34,171 bases of DNA from JAENVT01 sp031424145 (GTDB lineage Bacteria; Actinomycetota; Acidimicrobiia; Acidimicrobiales; Ilumatobacteraceae), in the NCBI GenBank assembly GCA_031424145.1, contig JANPGV010000217.1, forward strand, positions 1-34,171, given 5' to 3'. This document shows positions 23,114 through 31,296 of the stretch, one piece after another (position 1 is the stretch's first letter; the number at the start of each line of letters is the position of its first letter). The notes below the pieces were generated by a model. That model worked only from the letters and a program-made list of their open reading frames with translations. It ran no database searches and was not told the DNA's origin. A program made the translations under genes and the position numbers.

Positions 23114-24478
23114 CTACCGGTTCGCGCTTGCGGCGCTCCAGGCCTGCTCAGCCTCACCGAGTGGGGTGGCCGGCGCGCCGCCGTTGCGGTACTCGAGCAA
23201 CATCGACCGCCACGGTGCCGTGACGCGCAACTTGCCGAGGATCGCGCTGACGCCCCACACAACCCTGTCGAGAATCACGAAGCTCGGCGGCATGTTCAGC
23301 TTCTCGATGACGTCGGCGTGCGGCCCCTTGACGTCGATGATCGTGGCCATCGCATCGCGAACGAATTCGCGCGTGAACGTGAACGTGTCGGAGAGGTATG
23401 GGATGTAGGGGGTGCTGACGTAGTCGTACACGTGCTGCGGCGCAAGGCCGTGGTTGGCCTGGAGGAACCCGATCTCCTCCATCACCGAGACCAGCAGTTC
23501 CGGATCGCGGTGCACGATGATCGCGTCGACGCTGGGTGCCAGCTGCTCCCATTCCCCTTGTGTCCACCGCTTCACCAGGCCGAAATCTAGGAAGGTGACA
23601 TCGCCGTCGATGGTGAACTTGTAGTTGCCAGGGTGCGGGTCGCCGTTGAACGCCCGCAGGCTATGGACGGCGTACTGAGCGAAGCGCCAGATCGATTCGC
23701 CGGCGTGCTGACGCGCGGCCTCGTCGGAGCGCGCCTCGAACTCTGCCCATGAGAGGCCGTCGACCCACTCGCTGGTCAGCACGCGCCTTGTACTGGTCTC
23801 GGGTACCACCGCCGGAACGCTGATGAAAGGATGGCCGGCGAAGTGCGCGCTGAACTCGGTCTGGTTGGCAGCCTCCAACTCGTAGTCCAGCTCTTCGCGC
23901 ATGCGACTGCGCAGCTCGTCGACCAAGCCCTTCGCGTCGAGGCCTTTGAGCACGAACGCGGTGCCGAGTCGATAGAACGCCTCGGCGTTGTCGAGGTCGG
24001 AATCGATCGCGTCGGCGACGCCGGGGTACTGCACCTTCACTGCGACGTCGCGACCATCACGAGTGACCGCGCGATGCACCTGGCCCACACTTGCTGCCGC
24101 GATCGGCACGGTCTGCCAGTCGAGGAAGATGCGCTCCGGCGCGTCACCCAGTTCTTCCGTCACCATCTTCGCGGCGAGAGAAGGAGCCATCGGCGTCGCG
24201 TCGGACTGCAGTGTTGCCAATGCCTGCTGAGCATCCTCTGGCAGGGCTTCCATGATGAAGCTGAGCAGCTGCCCGAACTTCATCAACGCGCCCTTCATGT
24301 TCCCGAGCTCGCGGGCCACGTCCTGCGAGGTGCGAAGGGCGAACTGCTGGTCGAGATCCGCGCGGCGTGCGCCGTGGTTGCCGAGACGGCGCGCGCGGTG
24401 GACGACGTAGCGAGCCGCGTTGCGTGCCGTGAGTCGCCAGACGCGTGCCGTGCGGCGCCAGCGGACCAGCCGGCTCAC
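23114..24478 (-). CDS. ABC1/UbiB/AarF-family atypical kinase
   Basis: This 454-residue member of the ABC1 (ADCK/UbiB) family has the hallmark KxGQ motif (MKFGQLLSF, 67-70). The Ala-rich nucleotide loop is AAASVGQVHRA (127-137) and the catalytic Lys is in VAVKVQYP (K148). NGDPHPGNY (279-286) forms the catalytic loop and DFG (298-300) binds metal. Family members act as small-molecule ATPases or kinases in quinone and lipid metabolism. No C-terminal membrane helices are evident. GTG 24478 overlaps the stop of the small gene upstream (GTGA). The two ferritin-like genes that follow suggest an oxygen- or lipid-linked pathway, but no quinone-biosynthesis gene is nearby. Confidence 0.93.
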   Translation of the reverse strand: MSRLVRWRRTARVWRLTARNAARYVVHRARRLGNHGARRADLDQQFALRTSQDVARELGNMKGALMKFGQLLSFIMEALPEDAQQALATLQSDATPMAPSLAAKMVTEELGDAPERIFLDWQTVPIAAASVGQVHRAVTRDGRDVAVKVQYPGVADAIDSDLDNAEAFYRLGTAFVLKGLDAKGLVDELRSRMREELDYELEAANQTEFSAHFAGHPFISVPAVVPETSTRRVLTSEWVDGLSWAEFEARSDEAARQHAGESIWRFAQYAVHSLRAFNGDPHPGNYKFTIDGDVTFLDFGLVKRWTQGEWEQLAPSVDAIIVHRDPELLVSVMEEIGFLQANHGLAPQHVYDYVSTPYIPYLSDTFTFTREFVRDAMATIIDVKGPHADVIEKLNMPPSFVILDRVVWGVSAILGKLRVTAPWRSMLLEYRNGGAPATPLGEAEQAWSAASANR

Positions 24479-24651
24479 GCCAGTCGGCGTGCCGTCGGGT
24501 CGGCCTCGAGCAGGTCTTGTGGCAACGGGTCGCCGGTGACCTCATCTGTCCAGTACGTGCCGGCGTCGAGGCGGGTCAACGCGACTTCGACATCAGCGAG
24601 GTCCCGCTCGATCGCGTCGAGATCGAGAGGTTGTTTGGGGGCGTCGCTCAT
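24475..24651 (-). CDS. Small DksA/TraR-like protein without zinc cysteines
   Basis: This 58-residue protein leads the operon. Its sequence IERDLADVEVALTRLDAGTY, WTDEVTGDPLP and LLEADPTARR follows the C-terminal half of DksA/TraR proteins (LxRIDxGTYGxCxxCGxxIPxxRLEAxPxAxxC). All zinc cysteines are replaced; the first pair is Asp and Thr. It should therefore not bind zinc. ATG 24651 has no Shine-Dalgarno sequence; TATGCT (24665-24660) lies 8 bases upstream, as for a leaderless mRNA. The stop overlaps the kinase start by 4 bases. An RNA polymerase role is unproven. Confidence 0.75.
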   Translation of the reverse strand: MSDAPKQPLDLDAIERDLADVEVALTRLDAGTYWTDEVTGDPLPQDLLEADPTARRLA

Positions 24652-24659
24652 CGCAACGA

Positions 24660-24667
24660 AGCATAAT
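24660..24667. promoter_or_regulatory. Overlapping divergent -10 boxes
   Basis: AGCATAAT reads TATGCT on the minus strand (24665-24660), 8 bases before the small DksA-like ATG. On the plus strand it reads CATAAT (24662-24667), 17 bases before the ABC ATPase ATG. Only 32 bases separate the two start codons, so the two operons probably share this site and may compete for polymerase. Confidence 0.5.
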
Positions 24668-24683
24668 CGCTGCTCGACCGCGC

Positions 24684-25715
24684 ATGGCCTACTGTTCGGA
24701 CGTGGCCCAGGTCCGACTCGAGCACATCACCAAATCCTTCGGAGAGGGAACGGCGGCGCTCAAAGCGGTCGACGACGTGTCGCTCGATGTCGAGGATCAC
24801 GACTTCATGATCCTGCTCGGACCGTCCGGTTGCGGAAAGAGCACGTTGTTGCGGATGATCGCCGGTCTGGAGAACCCGACCAGCGGCGACATCTTCATCG
24901 GCGATACCAAGGTCAACGATGTCGAGCCGAAGCTCCGCGACGTCGCCATGGTCTTCCAGAGCTATGCGCTGTACCCGCACAAGACTGCGCAGGCCAACAT
25001 CGAGTTCCCGCTGAAGGTCCGTGGCGAGTCCAAGGCGGATCGTGCCGTGAAGGCGAAGTCGGCGGCCGAGGCGTTGGGTCTCACCGAGTACCTCGACCGC
25101 AAGCCCGGCCAGCTCAGCGGCGGACAGCGACAGCGTGTCGCGCTGGCCCGCGCCATCGTGCGGCAGCCCGCGGTGTTCTGCATGGACGAGCCGTTGTCGA
25201 ACCTCGATGCGAAGTTGCGCGGCGAAACGCGTGCCGAGCTCGTCGATCTCCACCGCCGGCTCGATGCGACGATCATCTATGTCACTCACGATCAGGTCGA
25301 GGCGATGACCATGGGTACGCGCGTCGCCGTGATGAGCCGAGGGCACTTGCAACAGATCGGTACGCCGCAAGAGGTCTACGCCAGGCCGGCGACCGTGTTC
25401 GTGGCCACGTTCATCGGCACCCCACCGATGAACGTGATGCCGGCCGGGTTGTTCGAGCGCGGCGACACGTTGGTGGGCGTCCGCCCCGAGCATCTGCGTG
25501 TGGTCCCCAGTGGTGGCCTGCCGGCGACCGTGCGAATGGTCGAGCAGCTCGGTCACGAAACCCTGGTGATCTGCGACGCCGCCGGCACGCGCGTCGTCCT
25601 GCGTCAGGATGCCGAAGCGCCCGCGCCGGCCATCGGCGCAGAGATCAACCTCGACGCCGCGGAGGTTCATCGCCATCGTTTCGACGCGGCGACCCAGAAC
25701 CGGATTGCCGCGTGA
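24684..25715 (+). CDS. ABC transporter ATP-binding protein, MalK/UgpC type
   Basis: This 343-residue ATPase energises a carbohydrate-type importer. It has Walker A GPSGCGKST (46-54), the Q-loop (Gln92), the signature LSGGQ (144-148), Walker B (VFCMDE, 164-169) and His202. A C-terminal TOBE/OB-like regulatory region (about 235-343) contains the MalK-class marker GVRPEHLRV. ATG 24684 is possible, but GTG 24702 (AQVRLEHITKSFG) gives the usual family start. The stop overlaps the first permease gene (GTGA). It heads a four-gene operon with tightly overlapping genes. Confidence 0.95.
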   Translation: MAYCSDVAQVRLEHITKSFGEGTAALKAVDDVSLDVEDHDFMILLGPSGCGKSTLLRMIAGLENPTSGDIFIGDTKVNDVEPKLRDVAMVFQSYALYPHKTAQANIEFPLKVRGESKADRAVKAKSAAEALGLTEYLDRKPGQLSGGQRQRVALARAIVRQPAVFCMDEPLSNLDAKLRGETRAELVDLHRRLDATIIYVTHDQVEAMTMGTRVAVMSRGHLQQIGTPQEVYARPATVFVATFIGTPPMNVMPAGLFERGDTLVGVRPEHLRVVPSGGLPATVRMVEQLGHETLVICDAAGTRVVLRQDAEAPAPAIGAEINLDAAEVHRHRFDAATQNRIAA

Positions 25716-26608
25716 GGAGGAAGTGGCGCGACCTCCCGATTGCGGTCGGGATGTTGGCGCCATCGGCGGTGATCCTCGGAATGTTCGTGGTGTACCCGCT
25801 GGTGCGCGCGATCCAGCTCGGCCATCTGCGTTGCGACGCCACCGGTAAACGGTGTCGCGACGGCGGATGGGGTCAGTACGTCGATGTCTTCCGCAGCAAC
25901 CAGTTCCAGCACGCCTTGGCCAACACTGCGCGCCTGGCCCTGATGACGGTGCCAATCGGTTTGGCGCTGGGCGTCGGTCTCGCGGTGCTCGCCGACAAGC
26001 AGATTCGCGGCGTCGGGTTCTTCAGGACGGTGTTCTCGTCGACCGTCGCCACAAGTATCGCCGTCGCCAGCCTGGTGTGGTTCGTTCTGCTGCAACCACA
26101 GGTGGGCGTGCTGCCGGATCTCTTCCACGGAATCATCCCATCGCTGAAGCAACCTGGCCTGTTGCAAGACCCAGGCACCGCGTTGCCGGCGGTCGCGCTC
26201 AGCAGCATCTGGGCAAGCCTCGGTTTCACGTTCATCGTCATCACGGCGGCCCTGCAAGGAATCCCGCGCGAGCTGTACGAGAGTGCTTTCGTCGATGGTG
26301 CCGGTGGTTGGATGCGATTCACCAACGTCACGTTGCCGATGCTCGGCCCGACCATGCTGTTCACCTCGGTGGTCCTTACCACCCGCGCCTTCCAGGCGTA
26401 CGCCGAGGTCGCATTGTTGACGCAGGGTGGCCCGGAACCCCAACGGCCCACGGAGTCCGTGGCGTACCTGATCTACGGACAGACGTCGTTGATCAAGAAC
26501 GACATCGGGCTCAAGTCGACGGCGGCGGTGCTGCTGTTCCTCGTGTTGCTGGTGCTGGCCTTCGTGCAGTTCCGCGGCCTCGACAAGCGGGTGCACTATG
26601 GCAGCTGA
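25712..26608 (+). CDS. ABC transporter permease, MalF/UgpA type
   Basis: This 298-residue inner-membrane permease (RRKWRDLPIAVGMLAPSAVI start) has about six membrane helices and the EAA loop that docks on the ATPase: ELYESAFVDGAGGWMRFTNV followed by TLPMLGP. A small insertion with two cysteines (LRCDATGKRCRDGG) sits after the first helix, on the outside, and could form a disulfide. GTG 25712 overlaps the ATPase stop by 4 bases. Its end overlaps the next permease by 11 bases. It pairs with that permease as a heterodimer. Confidence 0.93.
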   Translation: MRRKWRDLPIAVGMLAPSAVILGMFVVYPLVRAIQLGHLRCDATGKRCRDGGWGQYVDVFRSNQFQHALANTARLALMTVPIGLALGVGLAVLADKQIRGVGFFRTVFSSTVATSIAVASLVWFVLLQPQVGVLPDLFHGIIPSLKQPGLLQDPGTALPAVALSSIWASLGFTFIVITAALQGIPRELYESAFVDGAGGWMRFTNVTLPMLGPTMLFTSVVLTTRAFQAYAEVALLTQGGPEPQRPTESVAYLIYGQTSLIKNDIGLKSTAAVLLFLVLLVLAFVQFRGLDKRVHYGS

Positions 26609-27446
26609 CACAGGCGCCACGGAGGTCCTGCACGGCGCCCGCAAGGTCGGTCGCTACGCGCTGTTGACCTTCGTCGCCTTCCTGGTTCTTTTCCCGATCT
26701 ACGCGACGTTGATGCAGGCGCTAAAGAGTGGTCCCGACGCGATCGATCATCCGAAATCGCTGCTACCGATCAACTTCACGCTCGACACGCTGCGTGCTGC
26801 ATGGCGGATCGGCGATCTCGGGCGGTTGATGGTGAACAGCGTGATCGTCGCGGTGGTCGTGACGCTCGGCGTCATCGTCACCAGCCTGCTCGCCGCCTAC
26901 GCGTTTGCGTTCCTTGATTTTCCGGGGAAGGGCCCGACGTTCATCGCTTTCCTGGCGACACTGCTGGTGCCCGCTGAACTCACCGTGGTGGTCAATCAAC
27001 GAACCATCAACTCGCTCGGCTGGATCAACAGCTACCAGGGCCTGATCGTGCCGCTGCTGGCGACGACGTTCGGCATCTTCCTCGTTCGTCAGGTATTTCT
27101 CACCGTGCCGAAGGAGCTGCGCGAGGCGGCGGCACTTGATGGTGTGGGCCACTTCCGTTTCCTGGGCGAAGTTGCGATGCCACTGTGCCGGCCGACCCTG
27201 GGCGCGCTGGCGTTGTTCACGTTCCTCGGAACATGGAACCAGTACCTGTGGCCACAGGCCATCATCACCGACGACAACCACCGCACGATCCAGATCGGGC
27301 TGGAGCGGTTGAAGACCGGCAAGATCGACACGCTCAATCTCGTGACGGCTGGAACGGTGATCGCGTCGCTGCCGATCTTCGTCGTGTTGATCGCGTTCCA
27401 GCGACAGTTGGTCCGCGGGCTCACTGCAGGCGCGGTCAAGGGATGA
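26598..27446 (+). CDS. ABC transporter permease, MalG/UgpE type
   Basis: This 282-residue second permease has six membrane helices, starting with VGRYALLTFVAFLVLFPIYA. The EAA loop ELREAAALDGVGHFRFLGEV is followed by the conserved MPLCRP. This group also has the typical GTWNQYLWP segment near the end. ATG 26598 lies inside the preceding gene, and its stop overlaps the binding-protein ATG (ATGA). The complex would move the substrate into the cytoplasm. Confidence 0.94.
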   Translation: MAADTGATEVLHGARKVGRYALLTFVAFLVLFPIYATLMQALKSGPDAIDHPKSLLPINFTLDTLRAAWRIGDLGRLMVNSVIVAVVVTLGVIVTSLLAAYAFAFLDFPGKGPTFIAFLATLLVPAELTVVVNQRTINSLGWINSYQGLIVPLLATTFGIFLVRQVFLTVPKELREAAALDGVGHFRFLGEVAMPLCRPTLGALALFTFLGTWNQYLWPQAIITDDNHRTIQIGLERLKTGKIDTLNLVTAGTVIASLPIFVVLIAFQRQLVRGLTAGAVKG

Positions 27447-28966
27447 GGCGCGTCGCCTTGCTGTCGGCGGCCGTGCTCGTGGCTGCGTCGTGTGGCTCGG
27501 GCAAGTCGATCATCACCGCCGGACGTGAGCCCACGGTCGTCACACAGCCGGCGCCAGTCACGCTCGCGCCGGGCGAGACGCTGCCGGTCGGCGAGACCCT
27601 TCCTCCCGTCGACACGACCATCGCGCCAACCACAACGGCGGCGTTGCTCGACACGTTGCCTGACTGTCCGACCGACGCGTTGGCCTCGGCAACGGGTCCG
27701 GTGAACCTCACGTTCTGGCATGGGATGAGTGGTCCGCTCGCAGACGAGCTGCAGAGGCTGGCCGACGGATACAACGCCAGCCAGTCGAAGGTGCACGTCA
27801 CGCTGATCGAGGCGAGCTACGAGCAGACCATTGACAAGTACCTGCAGTCCGGACAGGGCAGCAGGCCCGACCTCGTGCAGATGCCCGAGTACATGGTGCA
27901 GACCATGGTCGACACCCAGTCCGCGGTGCCCGTGGAAGCGTGCATCAACTCGAGTGGCTACGACACCAGTGCGTTCCTGCCGACCGGGCTCGGCGCCTAC
28001 GCAACCCAGGGCGTGCAGTGGTCGATGCCATTCAACATCTCCAATCCGGTGCTGTTCTACAACAAGAAGATGTTCGCCGCAGCTGGGCTCGACCCGGAGA
28101 AGCCGCCGGTGTCGATCGATGACTTGCGCACGGACAGCGAGGCGATCGTCAGCTCGGGTGCGGCGACGTACGGGCTGGCTCTCGACTCCGGCTTCGACAG
28201 CGGCGGCGGATGGTACATCGAGCAATGGTTCGCCAAGGCGGGCGAGTTCTACGCCGACAATCAAAACGGCCGCACCGCGAGGGCGACGAAGGTGCTCTAC
28301 AACAACGCCGCCGGCCAGTCGCTGCTCACGTCGATGCAGTCGCTGCTCAACGACGGTTTGGCCGTCAACGTCGGCGACAACGCCGGCGGCATCGACAACC
28401 TGCTGAAGCTTGCCGACAACTCGCAGCCGGCGGCCATGACCATCGCCACGTCGGCCGCGATCGGCGGCGTTCTCGCCGTGTTGGCCGGCGGTCAGTTCCC
28501 ACAGATCTCCAGTGCCGACCTCGGGGTGGGTGCGATGCCAGGCCCCGGCGGCAAGCCGGGCGCGCTGGTCGGTGGGGCGTCGCTGTGGGTGGTCGACACC
28601 GGCGACGATGCGCGTACCGCGGCGGCGTGGGACTTCATCACATACCTCACTGCCGCACAGCAACAGAGCGAATGGTCTGCGGCAACCGGATACGTACCGG
28701 TGCGCACCGATGCCCTCACACTCGACCCCTTGTCGACGACGATGGCAACCGACCCGCGGTTCGAGGTTGCGTATGACCAGTTGTTGGCGTCACCCGACGT
28801 GCCGACCTCGGTCGGTCCGATCGTCGGCCCACTACGTGAGGTTCGCACAGTCACCGCGCAGGGCGTTGCCGCGATCTTCAACGGTGCCGATGTGGCATCG
28901 ACCCTGGCGGCCTCTGCGGCGCAAGCCGACGCGCTGATCGCGGACTACAACTCGCGAAACGGCTAG
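27443..28966 (+). CDS. Extracellular solute-binding lipoprotein, UgpB-like
   Basis: This 507-residue lipoprotein has a signal peptide and lipobox AAS-Cys17, then a Pro/Thr-rich linker (30-66). A family-1 type binding protein follows. LTFWHGMSGPLADELQRLAD (89-108) followed by YNASQSKVHVTLIEASYEQT resembles UgpB of glycerol-3-phosphate importers; the FWH motif (91-93) is typical. Further marks are FNISNPVLFYNKKMFAAAGL and ATGYVPVRTDAL. The substrate could be sn-glycerol 3-phosphate, a phosphodiester or a sugar; sequence alone does not decide. The stop TAG shares its CTAG with the stop of the convergent surface-protein gene. Confidence 0.93.
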   Translation: MRRVALLSAAVLVAASCGSGKSIITAGREPTVVTQPAPVTLAPGETLPVGETLPPVDTTIAPTTTAALLDTLPDCPTDALASATGPVNLTFWHGMSGPLADELQRLADGYNASQSKVHVTLIEASYEQTIDKYLQSGQGSRPDLVQMPEYMVQTMVDTQSAVPVEACINSSGYDTSAFLPTGLGAYATQGVQWSMPFNISNPVLFYNKKMFAAAGLDPEKPPVSIDDLRTDSEAIVSSGAATYGLALDSGFDSGGGWYIEQWFAKAGEFYADNQNGRTARATKVLYNNAAGQSLLTSMQSLLNDGLAVNVGDNAGGIDNLLKLADNSQPAAMTIATSAAIGGVLAVLAGGQFPQISSADLGVGAMPGPGGKPGALVGGASLWVVDTGDDARTAAAWDFITYLTAAQQQSEWSAATGYVPVRTDALTLDPLSTTMATDPRFEVAYDQLLASPDVPTSVGPIVGPLREVRTVTAQGVAAIFNGADVASTLAASAAQADALIADYNSRNG

Positions 28967-31266
28967 TTTCTGTACCAGCCGGCGACATCGATGATCAGAT
29001 GACCGCCTGACTGCAGGTAGACATCGACCGCGTCGAGTCCGAGCGGCACGATCGCCGCGTTGGGCACGGTCTGGCCACTGCGAATTGTGTTGAGATTCGA
29101 CACGACTGGCCGATCTGTGAAGGCGGGCCATGCAGTGACGAAGCCGGTGCCGCTCGATTCGGTGACCGTGAGGTCGACGGCCACCGCCATCGCCGCACCG
29201 GGTGGAACCACGGGCGTCGAGCCGATCAGGCGCGTCAGCGAAGTGCCCGCAGCAGTAGGTGCCGTTGGTTCGTTACGGGTGTCGAGCATGCGGACGGGGT
29301 TGACGGGCACGAACAACCCGGCGACGTCGACGGGTCGGGTGTTGTCGGTGAACCATCCGGCGACATCGGCGATCAGGTCAGCGCCTCCGAGGGTGAAGAG
29401 CGAGACCATGCCATCTGCGCCGACCGGGACTACGACCAGGTTTGCTCGGGTCTCGCCTGCGACCACGTTGAGGTTGGATACAACGGGTCGTTCTCGGCCG
29501 GTCGGCCACACCGTGACGAAGCCGTCCGCCGATGCCTGGTCAGCGGTGATGTTGAGCACGACGGCCGAAACCCCGGCCGCAGGAACAGGGCCGCGCCCGA
29601 GCACCTGCATATCGATCTGCGCACCCGCCGCCGGCTTTGCAGGTGGCGCACCGAGACCCTCGCGCGTATCGAGGATCCTCTGCGGCACCGCGGTCTGCAG
29701 TCGACCGTCCGCCGAGGTTGCGCTCGGCGTGTAGTACCCGGCGATGTCGGCGACGAGGTGGGTGCCGCCCGAGCTGAACACAGTGACCATGCCGTTGGTG
29801 CCGACCCTGACCGTGACGAGGTTGGCAGCGGTCTGACCGGTCTCGAGGTTGAGGTTCGAGACCGTCGGGCGCTGCGTGCCCGACGGGTACACCGACACGT
29901 AGCCGGGCTGGGCAGCCTCGGTTGCCGTGATGTTGAGCACCACCGCGGATATGGCGGAGGCGGTCACGCCGGCCACAGCGGCGATCTGAACGTCGAGATG
30001 TTCGCCGACGCCGAGTGCGCCGGTCGCTGCTCCCAGTCCGATTCGGGTATCGACGATTCGCAGCGGTTGCAGGGCGACGAACTTGGCGCTGCCGACCACA
30101 GGCGGCCGAGGGGCAGTGCCGATCGATCCGTCGACAAGGCCCAAGGCAAGAGCGGTCGGGTCGCTGTCGGCCGAGCCCCAGGTGATGATGTCGCCGGTGT
30201 TGAGCAGCGAGAAGCCGGCGATGGTCATCCCGGGAATGGTGGCCGTGCCGTTGGCTCCGAACGTGGGGTCGAGGTTGCCGAATCGGTCGTACGCGGCGAG
30301 TTGATGCGGCCCGGCCTGCGTGTAGAAGCCTCCCGCGCCGTTTGCATCGAGATCGGCGCGATCGAAGGGTGCGGGGGCGGGCCCCAACGGGGCTCCGCGC
30401 GGGGAGATCTCGAGCACGGGATCGCCGAAGTCGCCGGTCATGCGGATGGTGTCGTCGGCGAGGTGACGGACTCGGCACAGCGCCCTGGGGAACGAGACGA
30501 ATCCCTGGCTTCCGAACGTGGGGTCGTATCGACCGTCATCTTGCAACGCCACGACGCCGCACGAAACCGGACCGGGCGCGGCCGTCGAATAGGCAAAGGC
30601 CACAACGAGCCGCCCGTCCGAGAGCACCGTCGCGTTCGGTGGGGAGTAGGCAACGCCCGTCGCGCCCAGGTGAGAACCAGTCGGGAGCAGCGCGGCCACG
30701 TCCGCATCGAACGTCGCGTCGATCGATCCATCAGGCTTGACCAAGACCGCCACTCTCGACCCTTGGGTGCTGCTTCCGAGCGCGTACACCGCTCCGTCCG
30801 GTCGCCGCACCAGTTGTTGCGGTGCGAGCGGCGCGGGTATCGAGGTCATCGAGCCGTTCGCTTCGAGCAGCGCCAGGTCACCTGCCGCCGAGACAGTGGC
30901 CACCACTGCTCGCCCGTCGTCCAGCGCGGCCACATCGCGCACCACGCCAGATGGGAACGTGACACCGCCGCTCCCGAACACCGGATCGTGTTGCCCCGTC
31001 GAGGAGTACCGGGCGAGGAACTGTTGCGCCGTCTGCTGACCGGCCGCCTGCAGGAAGCCGCTGACGAGGAAACCGCCGTCGCGCATCTGCACGACCTTCT
31101 GCGGCTTGACCTGCTTGCCCGAGCTGAAGCTCGCATCGACCAACACGCCGTTGACGCCGAATCCACCCACTGGTTGGCCGTCAGCGGCGACCTGCACCGG
31201 CAACGAACAAAGGGTCGTCAGAACAGCTGCGACAGCCAGCCGAGCCGTTTGTTTCACCGTCCGCAC
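28963..31266 (-). CDS. Secreted delta-60/propeller protein with three LDTR/VAGY domains
   Basis: This is about 767 residues. After a signal peptide (RTVKQTARLAVAAVLTTLCS, cleavage near QVAA-DG), the first half has delta-60 (DUF5122-type) beta-propeller repeats. Examples are VVQMRDGGFLVSGF ... FLARYSSTGQHDPVFGSGGV, then YDPTFGSQG and LDPTFGANGT. The C-terminal half is three copies of the LDTR domain (about 30090-29735, 29700-29345 and 29325-28966). Each has VDTR or LDTR, VVLNIT or VDLTVT, a SNLN block, and ADIAGYY, ADVAGWF or IDVAGWY at the end. There is no LPxTG or membrane anchor. I chose GTG 31266; GTG 31257 is also possible. Longer frames upstream collide with the cyclophilin gene. Confidence 0.87.
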   Translation of the reverse strand: MRTVKQTARLAVAAVLTTLCSLPVQVAADGQPVGGFGVNGVLVDASFSSGKQVKPQKVVQMRDGGFLVSGFLQAAGQQTAQQFLARYSSTGQHDPVFGSGGVTFPSGVVRDVAALDDGRAVVATVSAAGDLALLEANGSMTSIPAPLAPQQLVRRPDGAVYALGSSTQGSRVAVLVKPDGSIDATFDADVAALLPTGSHLGATGVAYSPPNATVLSDGRLVVAFAYSTAAPGPVSCGVVALQDDGRYDPTFGSQGFVSFPRALCRVRHLADDTIRMTGDFGDPVLEISPRGAPLGPAPAPFDRADLDANGAGGFYTQAGPHQLAAYDRFGNLDPTFGANGTATIPGMTIAGFSLLNTGDIITWGSADSDPTALALGLVDGSIGTAPRPPVVGSAKFVALQPLRIVDTRIGLGAATGALGVGEHLDVQIAAVAGVTASAISAVVLNITATEAAQPGYVSVYPSGTQRPTVSNLNLETGQTAANLVTVRVGTNGMVTVFSSGGTHLVADIAGYYTPSATSADGRLQTAVPQRILDTREGLGAPPAKPAAGAQIDMQVLGRGPVPAAGVSAVVLNITADQASADGFVTVWPTGRERPVVSNLNVVAGETRANLVVVPVGADGMVSLFTLGGADLIADVAGWFTDNTRPVDVAGLFVPVNPVRMLDTRNEPTAPTAAGTSLTRLIGSTPVVPPGAAMAVAVDLTVTESSGTGFVTAWPAFTDRPVVSNLNTIRSGQTVPNAAIVPLGLDAVDVYLQSGGHLIIDVAGWYRN

Positions 31267-31296
31267 ACTAGGCACGCCGGGATAGCGTGTCGGTCC

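Noticed and set aside
23831..25711. Long plus-strand extension upstream of the first permease
   Set aside because: It runs antisense to the ABC1 kinase and out of frame through the ATPase. The GTG at 25712 fits the permease start and overlaps the ATPase stop.
29758..31296. Long upstream extension of the cyclophilin frame
   Set aside because: It is antisense to the secreted propeller/LDTR protein. The cyclophilin domain starts after ATG 31297, which has its own -10 box.
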